Positions 46,485 through 57,824 of a stretch of DNA of 64,000 bases are shown one piece after another. The notes below the pieces were generated by a model. The model had not been told where the DNA came from. It saw nothing but the letters and a program-made list of their open reading frames with translations, and did not search any database. The stretch's first letter is position 1; each line of letters starts with the position of its first letter. The position numbers and the translations under genes are program-made. The stretch comes from Sparassis latifolia (lineage: Eukaryota; Basidiomycota; Agaricomycetes; Polyporales; Sparassidaceae): contig CM031558.1 in assembly GCA_018466975.1 (NCBI GenBank), positions 620,001-684,000 on the forward strand. Direction: 5' to 3'.

Positions 46485-47628
46485 ATGCCGCCGACTGCTC
46501 GCATCCTCATCTACTCTGCCACTCGTGGATACCGCCACGATTCCATCCCGATGTCTATTGAGATCCTGAATGTAAAGGGTCCGTCGATTAACGTGCAATT
46601 CGATGCGACGGAAGACGAGACGTGGTTCACGGATGATCGCCTGAAGGAGTACGACGCATTGCTCTTCTTGAATAACTCCGGTGAAGGCGAGTCCCTACTA
46701 GGTTTGTCACAGTGTGGCAGCCGAGACTGATGACGCTTGCAGTTCTGGATGAAGCTGGCAAGGCAGCATTCCAGAATTACTTGAACCTAGGAGGGAATTT
46801 CATTGGCATTCATTGCGCATCTGCATGTTTGTATGAATGCGAGTTCTACAGGAAGGAGATAGGTCAGACACCCGCCCAAATTGAACTCCTTGATAATTCA
46901 TAGCTCACCCCCCATCTATTGTACTTATAGGGGCTTTGTTCGACTACCACCCTGAGATCTCCACTGGGGTATGTGCGAAAGCCACTTGCTGTCGAATGAC
47001 AAGTACTTCCCCTTTTCTTCCAGGTGATTGAGGTACTTGACCAGAACCACCCCACCACCAAGATGCTACCGCCCAAGTGGGAGGTCTTCGACGAGATGTG
47101 CGTGGCTGCACGTTCCGGAAAGGCACAGTTCCTGACTCGCAGTAGGTACAATTTCAGGTCCGATCCTCGTAGCGTCGGTGCGAAAGTCATTCTCATAGCT
47201 GATGAGACAAGCTACAAAGGTATTTCCCGTTCCTGCATCCTGACTTTCGACTTTGATTACTGATTCAATTCTAGATGATGGTGAGAGGAAGTATGACCAC
47301 GGCACGCCTCATCCGATGGGTAGGTGTTGGTACCGCCATCATATAAGTTTTTGCGCTTAACCTTTTTGCTACACACAAGCTTGGTACCAAGAGCGTGGAG
47401 CGGGAGTCGAGAGCACTGGCACTGCTGGACGCAGCTGGTACACCGCGCTCGGACACGGGGAGGAGACGTGGCGCGTAAGTGTCCCGCCACTATCTGGTAT
47501 ATGACATGTTCCATTCCGAATTTTAGGATGATCTTTTCATCGCACATGTGTTGGCCGGAATACAGTGGGCTCTAGGATCGAACACTACGAAGGCCTTCAA
47601 CCCTAATGTCCAGGTAGGGAATGCGTGA
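46485..47628 (+). CDS. ThuA-like domain protein
   Basis: A protein of about 260 residues with the glutamine-amidotransferase-like fold of the ThuA/trehalose-utilisation family. It starts MPPTARILIYSATRGYRHDS, then DRLKEYDALLFLNNSGEGE, LNLGGNFIGIHCASACLYEC (the nucleophile-elbow region), a FDYHPEISTG block after an intron, NHPTTKMLPPKWEVFDEMYN, VLIADETSYKDDG and HGTPHPMAWYQERGAGVE, ending RSWYTALGHGEETWRDD and IAHVLAGIQWALG. These C-terminal landmarks (HPxAW, GRSWYTALGH) are characteristic. The stop at 47626-47628 assumes no further splicing; an alternative intron from 47614 to the TTGCAG before 47721 would add another short tail. The substrate is unknown. Confidence 0.85.
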
Positions 47629-48106
47629 AGCTAGAGCGTTTCGCAGGAATCAGGATAGTTGTTCACGCAGCATGCCTGATCCCTATTTTTTACTGTCTGT
47701 ATGAACACCGAACATTGCAGGTCGTGCTTCACAATGAGTTTCTGCACGGAACCTGTGATTTGATTACAATCCCCCCATTTGGGAGGAAGACAAACAACAC
47801 GTAAACACGCAAGTTCCAGCCTGTGATCGACAGGGCGTGTCTAGTCGCATTGAAGATCTATGACTTGTGCGCAATGGGCCACCGGGCAAACACTTGCGCA
47901 AGGTCCAATCATGATGCGAAGGAAGAAGAGTCCGGAAGGGCGGTGCGCCGTTCGGAGACCCTCTGACGCCTTGTTCGACTTTACCTAATGTTGTCAGGCT
48001 TTAGTGTGCTTTTATATAGCAGAGTCCTGACAGTGAGTGTGACTGTCATGGCCCATCTATCTCACTAAAGCCAAATTTTTACAGTTCACTTCTAATCGTA
48101 CACTCT
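47629..48106. other. Intergenic, MFS promoter region
   Basis: No open frame of interest. A TTTTATATAGCAG TATA-like motif lies near 48009. Confidence 0.45.
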
Positions 48107-49998
48107 ATGGGAGAAACCGTGTATGCCACTGCTGAGCCTGGGCAGGGGACAGCAGGGAGCTCGGCGGAAGAGATGACGGAACCGAAGGAGACACCTCTGC
48201 CGAAGTTGCAGCTATTCATCCTGCTGTATCTGCAGCTGGCCGAACCTATTGCTTCCACGGTGGTGTACCCATTTGTAAACCAGCTTGTGCGGCAGACCGG
48301 TATTACTGGTGGAAATGACGAGAAGACAGGCTATTTTGCCGGACTCATTGTACGCATCGAGTCCTTCGGTCTGCTTCGATCTAACCTGCTTCGAACAGGA
48401 ATCATCATTCTATGCTACTGAAGCCGTCTGCATCCTTCAATGGGGCAGAGCCTCGGATCGGATCGGACGCAAGCCGGTCTTACTGGGTGGTTTGCTCGGG
48501 CTGACACTGTCAATGATTGGGTTTGGTTTGTCAAAACACTATTGGGCACTAGTTTTGAGCCGTTGTGCTGAGGGTGCACTGAACGGCAACATCGGAGTGA
48601 CGAAGAGCATGATGGCTGAAATTACAGATTCCACTAATAGAGATAGGGGATTTTCATACCTACCTATGATCTGGTGTCTCGGCAGCACGATTGGGTGAGC
48701 CCGACATGCCCGGTTATATAGACCTCCCTGAATGTCCTACAGACCCGTCATCGGTGGTGTATTCGCAGCTCCTGCCACCCGTTGGCCAGGTACTTTCCGC
48801 TCTTCAAACTTTTGGATCACATACCCGTACTTTCTTCCGTGCATCATAGCTGCATGCATTTCTATCAGCGCATTCTCAATGGCTTTGCTAGGTCTCAAAG
48901 AGGTGATCCCCTGTACGTACACGTTCGCGACGCAGTTATCGATGTCTGTTACAGACTTTACCACCATCAAAGCGTCAGCGGAAATCGATCGGCCAGTCTC
49001 AGGGAAGTCAACAGGCGGTAGCATCCTCGCCCCTGCCGCACCGAGATTGGAAGTGTGACTTGGCTTCACGAGACGCTTCTGGAGGAAACATCGACCCTCC
49101 ATCTACCGCCTTTGAAGTACTCGCTGAACCAGAGAGTAGGATCGTCACTATGGAGGTGGCAGAGCACCCAATTGACGGAGGGGATCGAACAGTGTCTGAT
49201 GGACACGACAAGGACAAAGCAATTGCGACGTTCAATGTCGTGGATGTAGAGGATGGGCAGTTGGTTGCTGTAACCAGCATCCGCTCTATTCTCATCCCCC
49301 GAGTACTCCTGCCGATCCTCAACTACGGCTTCCTGGCCTTCATCGACCAGAGTACGGTCGTTCTCCTCCCGCTGATGTATTCTTCCCCGGTATCCGAGGG
49401 AGGCTTAAATATGTCCTCGTTCACCATCGGGATAATACAAGGAGTCGCCGGCGTCATAGGTGGTGTTATTCAGATCCTAACATTCGCCTGGATGCACCGC
49501 AAGTTTGGGACGAAACGGCTCTATCTGACGTCTTTCTCATGTTATCTTCTTTGCATCTGTGCGTTCCCCTTATTGAGTCTGGTAACAAAGCGCGCTGGCC
49601 GGGTTGGAGTCGCCACTTGGGTCCTCATTGTTCTGCAAGAAACTGCGTATTCCGCGACGTTAATGACTTGGGGTGAGTCCGTTTCTTCGAAGTCAACCGT
49701 GTGCCGAACATGTTACGTCTGATGGCTTGTTGGCACGCTGATCATGCTTTCAGGATGCATATTTATGTATATCAGCGACGGTGCACCTAACCAAGCTGCT
49801 TTGGGCCTAACGAACGGGCTCGCTCAAACTACGGCGTCAACTGCGCGTGCTCTTGCGCCCTCAGCGGCATCCTCGTTGTTCTCCGTGTCACTACAGCAGC
49901 ACTTGGCGAGCGGGGCCTTGGTGTACTGGATTTTGTGCGCGATCACGGCGGGGGGCATCGTCGCTTCGCTGTGGTTGCCGACGAAGTTGTTGTCTTGA
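48107..49998 (+). CDS. Major facilitator superfamily transporter (ZIFL/DHA-like)
   Basis: A twelve-helix transporter. The start is MGETVYATAEPGQG, with a cytosolic N-terminus, then helix 1 LQLFILLYLQLAEPIASTVV. The signature loop 2-3 motif is WGRASDRIGRKPVLLGG (the MFS G-x3-D-R-x-G-R-+ motif), followed by SRCAEGALNGNIGVTKSMMA and WCLGSTIGPVIGGVFAAPA, motifs of the ZIFL-type antiporter branch. A long hydrophilic central loop (about residues 270-370, with ESRIVTMEVAEHP) precedes helix 7 (LPILNYGFLAFIDQS). C-terminal helices include IIQGVAGVIGGVIQI, LPLLSLVTKRAGRVG and GLTNGLAQTTASTARALAPS. Introns lie near 48349-48398, 48694-48742, 48900-49060 and 49671-49753. Likely a proton-coupled drug, sugar or ion antiporter; the substrate cannot be told. 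Confidence 0.85.
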
Positions 49999-51744
49999 GG
50001 TCAGGCCTGATTTGTACTCTACACCGTGTTTTACTGAAGTGCAGTTTGTATGTCTTCGCAGAGCCTTGGTACTTGTCGTCACAATCACACATGGGCATTT
50101 GAGCGGTTTGGCAACAGCATCTACACACGTACGTTACAGCAAGCATGGCTGACGTCTCTAGTAACAGCCTACGTACGCACTACTCACTCCAATCTCAACT
50201 GGCGGAAGCATGACTTTTGTGCGAACGGAGTTTAAATTGTGCTCTGTGACACGAAGGACTGGCTGTGGCGATATTTTGTCCAGCTGACGTTCTCCGGTCA
50301 TTTTCTCTTGCTTGAATGCATACTTCGCATTATACTCTAATGAGGCTATGTTGAGACTATCAGTACGTACGTACTGGTCCTTTCTGCCTCCACGATGAGC
50401 GCCTTCGGCGCTACGCGCTTCTCACCTACTGCCAAGACGAAGGCCCTGCTATACTTTGACAGGCAGAACCATGCGGATAGTTGGCCCTGCACGCATCACG
50501 CTTGTACCTTGGTCTCCCGGTTGTGTATACTGGATATTCTACTCAAGCGCTTCGCGATCTCCAATCCTCGTTTTCCGCCCTGTCCATTCTGTGCCCGAAA
50601 CCACAGAAAGCATTTCTACTACTAGTTCTCACTGTTAATGGCTTATAGTGATGTCTGCGGCGATCTTAGTAACATTCTACGATTTCACTGCTAAGCCTCT
50701 GCATGCAAAAGCACTCCTTATGATTCGCGGAACATTGCCTTGTTAGGGGGGTCTCGTTTGTGCGTCGGCACTCGATTCAATGCGACCACCGACCGTCCTA
50801 CCTGTGGAAACTGTGCTAAGCCGGCGAGTTGTGGCAGGTCGACCGCGAGACATGTGTTATTCCAGGCTGAGATTTCTCAGGGCAATTTGGCATGACGGAA
50901 CATCCACTCACGGATGTCTGCAAGGATCTCCATCATGACTTCTTCTCACCTTCTAATCTACCGTGTCGTTCGCAGAGGGTTGTCGTTGTGCTGATCCCTT
51001 GTTTGGTACCTGAAATGTTCCTTCCGTGTGGCTACTGGCACATTCACCGCTCTCTCACCAGGCTTTACTTCTCGCAGTATCTTGCCGACATGATCTGGTG
51101 TTTGGAAATGTCTTGAGTTTTGCATGGAAGAATGGCTCTCCTCCTGAGCGCTTGTCTGTGTCTTGGTCACATGTGGGTCTGCGGCGGCGCTGAAACATCC
51201 TTCGTTCAAATGCGGACCACGTACACTTTCAGCGTTCGTTTGGTCATAGGCAGTGTCACTCTTCTGTATGATCTTGCAACGTGCGCTTAATACCGTTCTT
51301 GGCGAATACAATCCAGAATTAGGTGCCCAACCCCAAATTGTGCCTGATTCTGTCAATCCGCCCTTTCCACAAGATGGTACGTCCTCACGCGAAGGCATGG
51401 GCGGACGTCGTGGTCAGGAGTCAGAAGCTCCGTTTTGGACTTTTTTCTCCCTCAGGTACGCGTTCTATGGTCTCCGTACTTGACAGCTGTACTGGCTGGT
51501 TGCATCCGGTTTTTATAGAAATGTGATTGCTCACCATTTACTCTCCTGCCGAAAGTAGCAGGAAGTGCTGAGCGCCTCCAGGACAGAAAGGCTGTAACCA
51601 CATCTCCAGAGGACTTTCATTTGAATGGGCCTGCCTAGGCGAGCTTCACAGATGTAAGCGCGCACACGCTGCAGGTATAAAAGATCGTTGTGTCCTCTAT
51701 ACTTCCTACAAGTAATCGCTTCTTAACTGGACCCCACTTTCTCG
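49999..51744. other. Intergenic, no gene supported
   Basis: About 1.7 kb. A minus-strand frame of 146 codons (50958-51398) and shorter + frames have no recognisable motif. The right end holds the promoter of the secreted protein. Confidence 0.4.
51676..51682 (+). promoter_or_regulatory. TATA box of the secreted cysteine-rich protein gene
   Basis: TATAAAA, 69 bp upstream of the ATG at 51745. Confidence 0.65.
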
Positions 51745-52536
51745 ATGAAATCGGAGCATATTCTGCAGGGCGTTATTGCTGTAATCATTGCTCTTTCTGT
51801 CCCTGTGAGCTGTGAGTACAGACACTGCCACTGTGCAGTAGAGACCTCATTCTGACTACTCGATGTGTAGCTCGCAAGTCCGGAGTGGAAGCTTGCGATG
51901 GTGGAGAAGTGATCGCAACCTCTTCGATCGCGAAGGAAGATGCAGTCATTTCGGTTGCTACGCAGACCTGTCCCGGAATCCTCAGCACTCGTCGTTCCAA
52001 TCGGTTGTCGAAGCGCCAGTATACTCTCCCATGCACCTCCAGCTGTGCGTATCTGCGTAAGAGCCTGATATGAGGAACATGACCTAACCGGCTCGTTAGG
52101 CTCGATGGATTGTTTGAATCTTGGGCCCTATCCGAACATGTCCGACTGTGAATTCATCGCAAGCACTCTGTTCAACCAAACCGATTGTGCGTACTTATCT
52201 ATTGTGTGCGTCTCACACGAGATCTGACACATGCCATCGAATTGGCAGCGGCCTTATTTCTTGCACCTTCGCAAACCAAGACAACCTTTTCCTACAGCAC
52301 CTGTGCCATGGTCTTCTACAACTATGACAGTATCGACTACGAGGTTTGTTATCACATGGTGGTATGTCTTGTTTCCGCAGCTTTCTTTCGCAACACATTG
52401 GTTAACTCGTTCCATTTCCTAGGGTAATGCTGCAATATTCGTAGATAACACTTGCTTTGCTGGCCCTTCTGGTTCAAATGGAGGATACTGCATTGCCGCC
52501 CCCTTTGAAGCTTATAACCAATGGCAGCTTGAGTAG
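51745..52536 (+). CDS. Secreted cysteine-rich protein with Kex2-like site
   Basis: Five exons, spliced by hand, give about 182 residues. A signal peptide (MKSEHILQGVIAVIIALSVP, cleaved near residue 23) is followed by a propeptide with two Cys that ends in RSNRLSKR at about residue 71, a Lys-Arg site of Kex2 type. The remaining 111 residues start QYTLPCTSSCAYLR and hold seven Cys: PCTSSC, MDC, MSDC, STC, DNTC and GGYC. Splice support: AGCT/GTGAGT at 51807, CTGC/GTAAG at 52061, GATT/GTGCG at 52186, GAG/GTTTG at 52343; the last exon begins GGTAATGCT at 52424. The frame stays open through all joins. It resembles small secreted proteins of basidiomycetes, but I recognise no named family. It may be a wall or matrix protein or an effector-like protein. 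Confidence 0.7.
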
Positions 52537-52828
52537 GTTGCGAAATTTGCCACTAGTACTACACATGGCTAAATCACTCATAGGGTATACGCGCCTTAAT
52601 CACGACACTGACGTGGTAGATCAACTGAACGGAAGAACTGCAACGAACTCGTATATAAGTAGTGCGTATGCGTAGAACCTGGGCCTTTTCTTGTCCGAGA
52701 GCTACAAATGGAGTCTTGCCGATGAGTATGAGGCTATCAGTTCAGTCTCTATGGAGTGAGAAACACCTGTTGAGCTCAGTGGTCTACACAACAATTACAC
52801 CTTCCATTTATGGAATTCTGAGTCAAGC

Positions 52829-54400
52829 ATGATCAAGATGAATCACGAGGCTTCCTCCACTGCTTCAACAACGCTCTCCATGACAGACGACGCGCATTCG
52901 GGATCGTCGACATCACAGGTATGCAAGGAATCTATCGACAGTAGGAATGGCGACATGGCTCACTCTGCTCATCTACATCGCCTTGACGAGGACGTCTTTC
53001 GACTCATCCTCGACGCTGCACACGAAGCCACCGAAGACAGATGGGAGCTCCTATTCGCTACTCGTGTTGCCTCAGTCTGTCGAGCATGGAGGAGGATCGC
53101 GATTGACACGCCATCGCTATGGGCTAAAATCTTCCTTTTGCTCCGTCGAACGCACGATCCGCTTGCATCACTGTCCACATACCTCACGCGCTCCCGCTCA
53201 CAAAGGCTGGACGTCAGGATCGTCACTAGCAGATATTCAGCCTGCACTCCTCCTAAAATATTGGGATATCAGGCGAAAGTCTTACCTGATGTATCCCTCG
53301 TCGCTGTCTTCGAACTATTGGTCCCGCATATCCAGCGATGGCGATCTATGACTGTGGACGTCTCACAACCTTCTGATCTCATGCAGATGTGCATTGATCT
53401 CTGGTGTGGTACTGCAGAATCATTGGAAGTGCTATCATTGCTCTGCGAGCTGTATAATGTTGCCTCAGGACTTCCTCCCCCGCCCAGGCTATCCCCCTTA
53501 CATCTCCCTCCTACCTTCTCTGCGCCAAGGATGCGTAGTTTAGTCCTACAGTCTACCACTTGGTTCAAGGATAAGAAGCCTATGCATCGATGCTTCCCTT
53601 CACTGGGGAATCTCCAACTACATTCCACGTCCCTGCCAACTGTAGGGACCTTTTTGGCAATGTTGCAACCATTGCGGCAACTGCGCCATATCTGCCTTAC
53701 GGATATGGGTGATCTTGATGGGCCGCGGATCCCTGCCGTGCGTCAGAATTTCCCAGCTCTCGTGTCGATCACATTTCGCTTTTTGTATCCTGAAATCCCT
53801 CCTGGATTCCTTTCTCTGATTGAAGCACCGTCTCTGGAGAAGTTAACCATACAATTTCCCATGCTACCGCTCATCCCTCCATATGCCCCATGCTTCCCAT
53901 CCCTCCACATTCTCCAGATTGACAATAGCTTTTATTACTACACTGCACCCGAGTGTTTTACCCCCGTCGCAGCCTTGAGTGACCAGTTCGATTGCATCGA
54001 GGTCATTGGGTTGCATAATCGCGGTGCGGTGATGAGTTTCATCCGAGCGGTCAATAGCCGTTCTGTAGTACGAATTCTATCCGGGCACTACTCGATCTCC
54101 CTGGAAATTTGTCACAGGGGCCGATTTTCAGCACAAAATTTCCAGCGAGTGGTGAAGCAAATGATGAAGGATTGCACCTCTGCTGGTGCTTCCAATGGAG
54201 CGGATACGTGGCAGTGGTCTCCCAACACAGCTAGGATGCATTTGCACGTCAGGACCTGTAGGGTGCAATCCCAAAGAAATGCTGTGCTGTCCCCCAAAGT
54301 GCGGCGCTGGTCCGAGGATACCATGCATTCCTTCTCGTGGTCGTCTGATGTGGAGGGAGAAAACTCTATTAAATGGTCCGTCTTGCCTCCTAATGAGTAA
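52829..54400 (+). CDS. F-box protein
   Basis: A 523-codon frame without introns. After a Ser/Thr-rich N-terminus (residues 1-50) comes an F-box: HRLDEDVFRLILDAAHEATE, then LFATRVASVCRAWRRIAIDT and PSLWAKIFLLL, with the conserved Leu, Cys and Trp. The rest is an irregular leucine-rich region (LLPHI-type helices, then LRSLVLQSTTWF, PLRQLRHICLTDMGDL and FPALVSITFRFL), as in large mushroom F-box families. It is not a close copy of the F-box gene at 6-8 kb. Expected role: substrate receptor of an SCF ubiquitin ligase. Start choice: MIKMNHE at 52829; a Met three codons later is equally possible. Confidence 0.8.
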   Translation: MIKMNHEASSTASTTLSMTDDAHSGSSTSQVCKESIDSRNGDMAHSAHLHRLDEDVFRLILDAAHEATEDRWELLFATRVASVCRAWRRIAIDTPSLWAKIFLLLRRTHDPLASLSTYLTRSRSQRLDVRIVTSRYSACTPPKILGYQAKVLPDVSLVAVFELLVPHIQRWRSMTVDVSQPSDLMQMCIDLWCGTAESLEVLSLLCELYNVASGLPPPPRLSPLHLPPTFSAPRMRSLVLQSTTWFKDKKPMHRCFPSLGNLQLHSTSLPTVGTFLAMLQPLRQLRHICLTDMGDLDGPRIPAVRQNFPALVSITFRFLYPEIPPGFLSLIEAPSLEKLTIQFPMLPLIPPYAPCFPSLHILQIDNSFYYYTAPECFTPVAALSDQFDCIEVIGLHNRGAVMSFIRAVNSRSVVRILSGHYSISLEICHRGRFSAQNFQRVVKQMMKDCTSAGASNGADTWQWSPNTARMHLHVRTCRVQSQRNAVLSPKVRRWSEDTMHSFSWSSDVEGENSIKWSVLPPNE

Positions 54401-54900
54401 GGTTGTGCATCTTGAGGTATTTCAAGGTGAGCAGTCTATGCACTACGCAGCCATTGACTGATCAATTAAATCCCGGGAAGAGTGCCGGTCTGAGCTCCCC
54501 CGATGGTGCTTCTAGATTTCTCAGTAGAGGGTAGCGGTTGAACGCCCCTGCCGATAGTGCGTACGACTCCTGAATGTTTTGATGCGACTCTCATGCCACC
54601 GAATCGTCTTTCGTCCAGGAAGGAGCTCAACGAGGAGTAAATACATAGATCGCCAGTTTTAAACTTGGTCACCCTTGGACCAAACATTCCGTGGTGGCAT
54701 TGACCCTGCCGAACCAGTGTATACCTGATATCCCGATAATTCTGGATTTTAGATATGTGGTGGAGGGGGAGTTTCAGGGACTCAGCTTGACGTCACAATG
54801 CAGGGAAATAGCTGCATGTTGATTGGACGGAAGGGTTATTGATGGATATGTCGTCATCGCTAAATAAACCCCGTAATATATCCGGCGAAGTGTGGGTCGT
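54401..54900. other. Intergenic, no gene seen
   Basis: Between the F-box stop and the reductase start. A TATA-like CTAAATAAACC lies near 54860. Confidence 0.45.
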
Positions 54901-57452
54901 ATGTTCTCGCTCTTGCGCTTGACCAGATTGCGATTGCCCAGCACCTCACTCCGCCGGCCACATCTCTCGACCCTACCACCACTGTCTACATATCGAAATA
55001 TGTCCGCGAAGACCATTGCTGTGCTCGACGAGTCCGAATTGAAGGACGGAGATATGTGCGTCCGTCTCCAGAGGATGTCGAGAGGCCGATGCGGGGAAGG
55101 ACTATTCTGATAGGTCTGATCTACAGGAAACAAGTTGACTTTGAGGGTGAAGGGAAGATCCTTCTCTCACGCTTGGGTGATAAGATCCACGCAACCAGTG
55201 CATTCTGCACTCACTACGGTGCCCCTTTGGCGAAGGGTGTGCTCACCGCAGATGGTAGAGTTGTCTGGTATGCGATTTTCTTCTTATTCCAGTAGAATTT
55301 TGTTTTCATTCTTGCCACGCAGCCCATGGCACGGTGGTCAGTATTCTCGCCGTCGATGGATGTGTAGCATATAGCACTAATGTATTCGCAGCATGCTTTA
55401 ACGTATGCACCGGTGACATCGGTTGGTCCGATCTTCCTGCATCTCATACCTACGCCTCACTACGATCATGCAGAGGACGCGCCCGCTCCCGCTGCTCTTC
55501 ATTTGTTCAAGGCTCACGTCTCTGGGGGCAAGATCCACGTGACCGCGGATCCATCCAGCACTGTCAAAGCCAATCTTGCTCGCCAGCCCAAGATTGTCAC
55601 CAGCCTAAGCCAGGGAAAGGGCGTGGTAATTGTCGGTGGTGGCAGTGGTACCTACCACTGCATCGAAAGCTTGCGCGAAGTGCGTGATTATCCTACGAAC
55701 CCAGATGTTGTATGCGCCTAACTTCATGATGCACTCAGTTTGGATACAGTGGTCCTATCACGGTAATATCCAAGGAACCACACAGTCCCATAGATAGGTT
55801 GGTGTCCAGAATTGTTCTCGTTGAAGCGCGGAGATTTGACGCGTTTGCCTTGCCAGAACCAAGCTGAGCAAAGCACTCCTGACAGACCCGTCCAAGCTGG
55901 AATGGCGCTCTGTTGCAGAACTGACAGAGAAATACGGCGTTAATTTCCGCCTGAACACGGAAGTTACTGATATCGACTCCGCGACCAATGAAGTCGTGAT
56001 TGGAGGCAACGAGCGCGTTCCGTACGAGACGCTTGTGCTCGCGACTGGTGGCGTCCCGAGGAGACTACCTATCGAGGGAAGGGACCTGTCCAACGTTTTC
56101 ACAATGAGAGGAATTGCGGATACCAAGAAGATCGATGCCGGTAGGCTTCACACTCTACACCATAGACCGTGGTCTAAGATAGTCCCCGTCGAACCGCAGC
56201 CGTTCAGGGGGGTAAACGCCTGGTCGTCATTGGTTCCTCTTTCATCAGCATGGAGCTGGTCGTAGCGGTCGCCAGTCGCAAGCTCGCGTCGATTGATGTA
56301 ATCGGCCAGGAAGAGGTTCCATTCGAAACTATACTGGGCAAGCGAATTGGCAACGGGCTCCAGAAGGTCCGTCTGCCTACAGTCGCATATCTTGGCGGGT
56401 CGAAGTGTTGACTTAGTAATTGGTAGTTCCATCAGTCGAAGGGAGTGAAATTCCACATGCAGTCACAGGTTGAGAAGATCGTCGCATCGCGGTCGGACCC
56501 GTCAAAGGCTGAGGCCGTGATCGTCAAGTCGAGCTCTGGCGAAACCACCACTCTATCAGCCGATGTGGTCATTATGGGTGTCGGCGTTGCTCCCGCCACT
56601 GAGTACTTGAAATCGAGCAAGGGCTTCGAGAAGGCGCTTGACAAGAGTGGTGCAGTGCTCGTCGACGAGTACCTACGCGTCAAGGGCGTAAACGACGTCT
56701 TTGCTATTGGTAAGAGACCTCGGATATACTCTTACTTTCTCTCTCTGACGTTCTATGTAAATAGGTGACATTGCCATGTACCCACAACCTGGAACCGGAG
56801 AGTTGAGGAGAGTTGAGCATTGGAATGTAAGTATGATACCGGGCTGAAGTTTCTGCCCCTTGACTTGTCGCCCTCACAGGTTGCAGGGAACCAAGGGCGT
56901 GCCGCTGGCAAGACCATTTCAGGGGCAGAACCGCAGCCGTTCGTGAAGGTTCCCATATTCTGGAGCGCCCGTTTGTATCTTTCGGCGTGCCTTCACGATA
57001 GTGAGTTAACCTGGTGGTGCAGAGGGCCAACAATTGCGCTACTGCGGCGTAGGTTCAGGCTTCGATGATGTCATCATCGACGGGAACCCAGACGAGATGA
57101 AGGTATGATTTGCGTTTTGCAGGATCCCCTGCACATGTTGATGGATCGGTGCAACAGTTCATTGCGTACTACGTGAAGAATGACAAAATCATCGCGGTAT
57201 CGAGGTGAGAGAAATCTCCTCCTATAATTTTTTCCCCAGCTCACCGTGATGTCCTTCAGCATGCAACGAGACCCTGTCGTCAGCAAAGCATCCGAGTTGC
57301 TCAGGCTGGGATTGATGCCGTCGCCTGCAGAAATCAGAGCCGGAAAGGTACGTTCCTCCTCGTTCTCTCTACCTGCTTCCATTATATAGAGCGTTGTTTT
57401 ACAGGACTTGTTGTCTGTCGATATCCAAACTGTGGCCGCGAACACCAAGTAA
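54901..57452 (+). CDS. AIF-type Rieske and flavin-dependent reductase
   Basis: Resembles AIFM3/AIFL proteins: an N-terminal Rieske [2Fe-2S] domain fused to a pyridine-nucleotide disulfide oxidoreductase. The N-terminus MFSLLRLTRLRLPSTSLRRP is basic, like a mitochondrial presequence; an internal Met (MSAKTIAVLDESELK) offers a shorter cytosolic form. Rieske ligands are FCTHYGAPL and CPWHGACFN, assembled across two introns (about 55268-55319 and 55332-55390). The FAD motif is VVIVGGGSGTYHCIESLRE, the middle has PIDRTKLSKALL and LVLATGGVPRRLP, and the NAD site is LVVIGSSFISMELV, with Ser where Gly is usual. VFAIGDIAMYPQPGTGELRR and VEHWNVAGNQGRAAGK follow, and the C-terminal domain has VPIFWSAQGQQLRYCG. 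About ten introns. The family moves electrons from NAD(P)H to unknown acceptors. Confidence 0.88.
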
Positions 57453-57824
57453 AGTTGTAGGCGTCGAACTGTGCTCGGAAGACCGCGAATTACAAGATAA
57501 TTCAGAGAGCGAAGAATGGATGGCATTATCGCGCTGAACTAAATTTTTGTCCTAGTGTGCTTGTTGTACAGTAGTTAGCCTGTGAAAGAACATGGTGCTG
57601 CATTAGCTGTACTGGAGAGCCCGAGATGATCTCGCGTCTATTGCGTGACGTGCATCACGTGCATCCTAACGCGAAGTGTAGCGGTCGTCACGCCCAGACT
57701 ATCATTCCGCTATCCGCTAGTACCAACGTTCTGCAGCTCTCTCAATCTACTCGTTCTAAGACAGAAAATCATCTCAGTGGCTTAAAACATCTAGGACTGG
57801 CTACTTGATGACAGTTTGTGGAGC

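Noticed and set aside
50958..51398. Minus-strand 146-codon frame
   Set aside because: Composition looks random, there is no motif, and no splice sites extend it; not supported as a gene.
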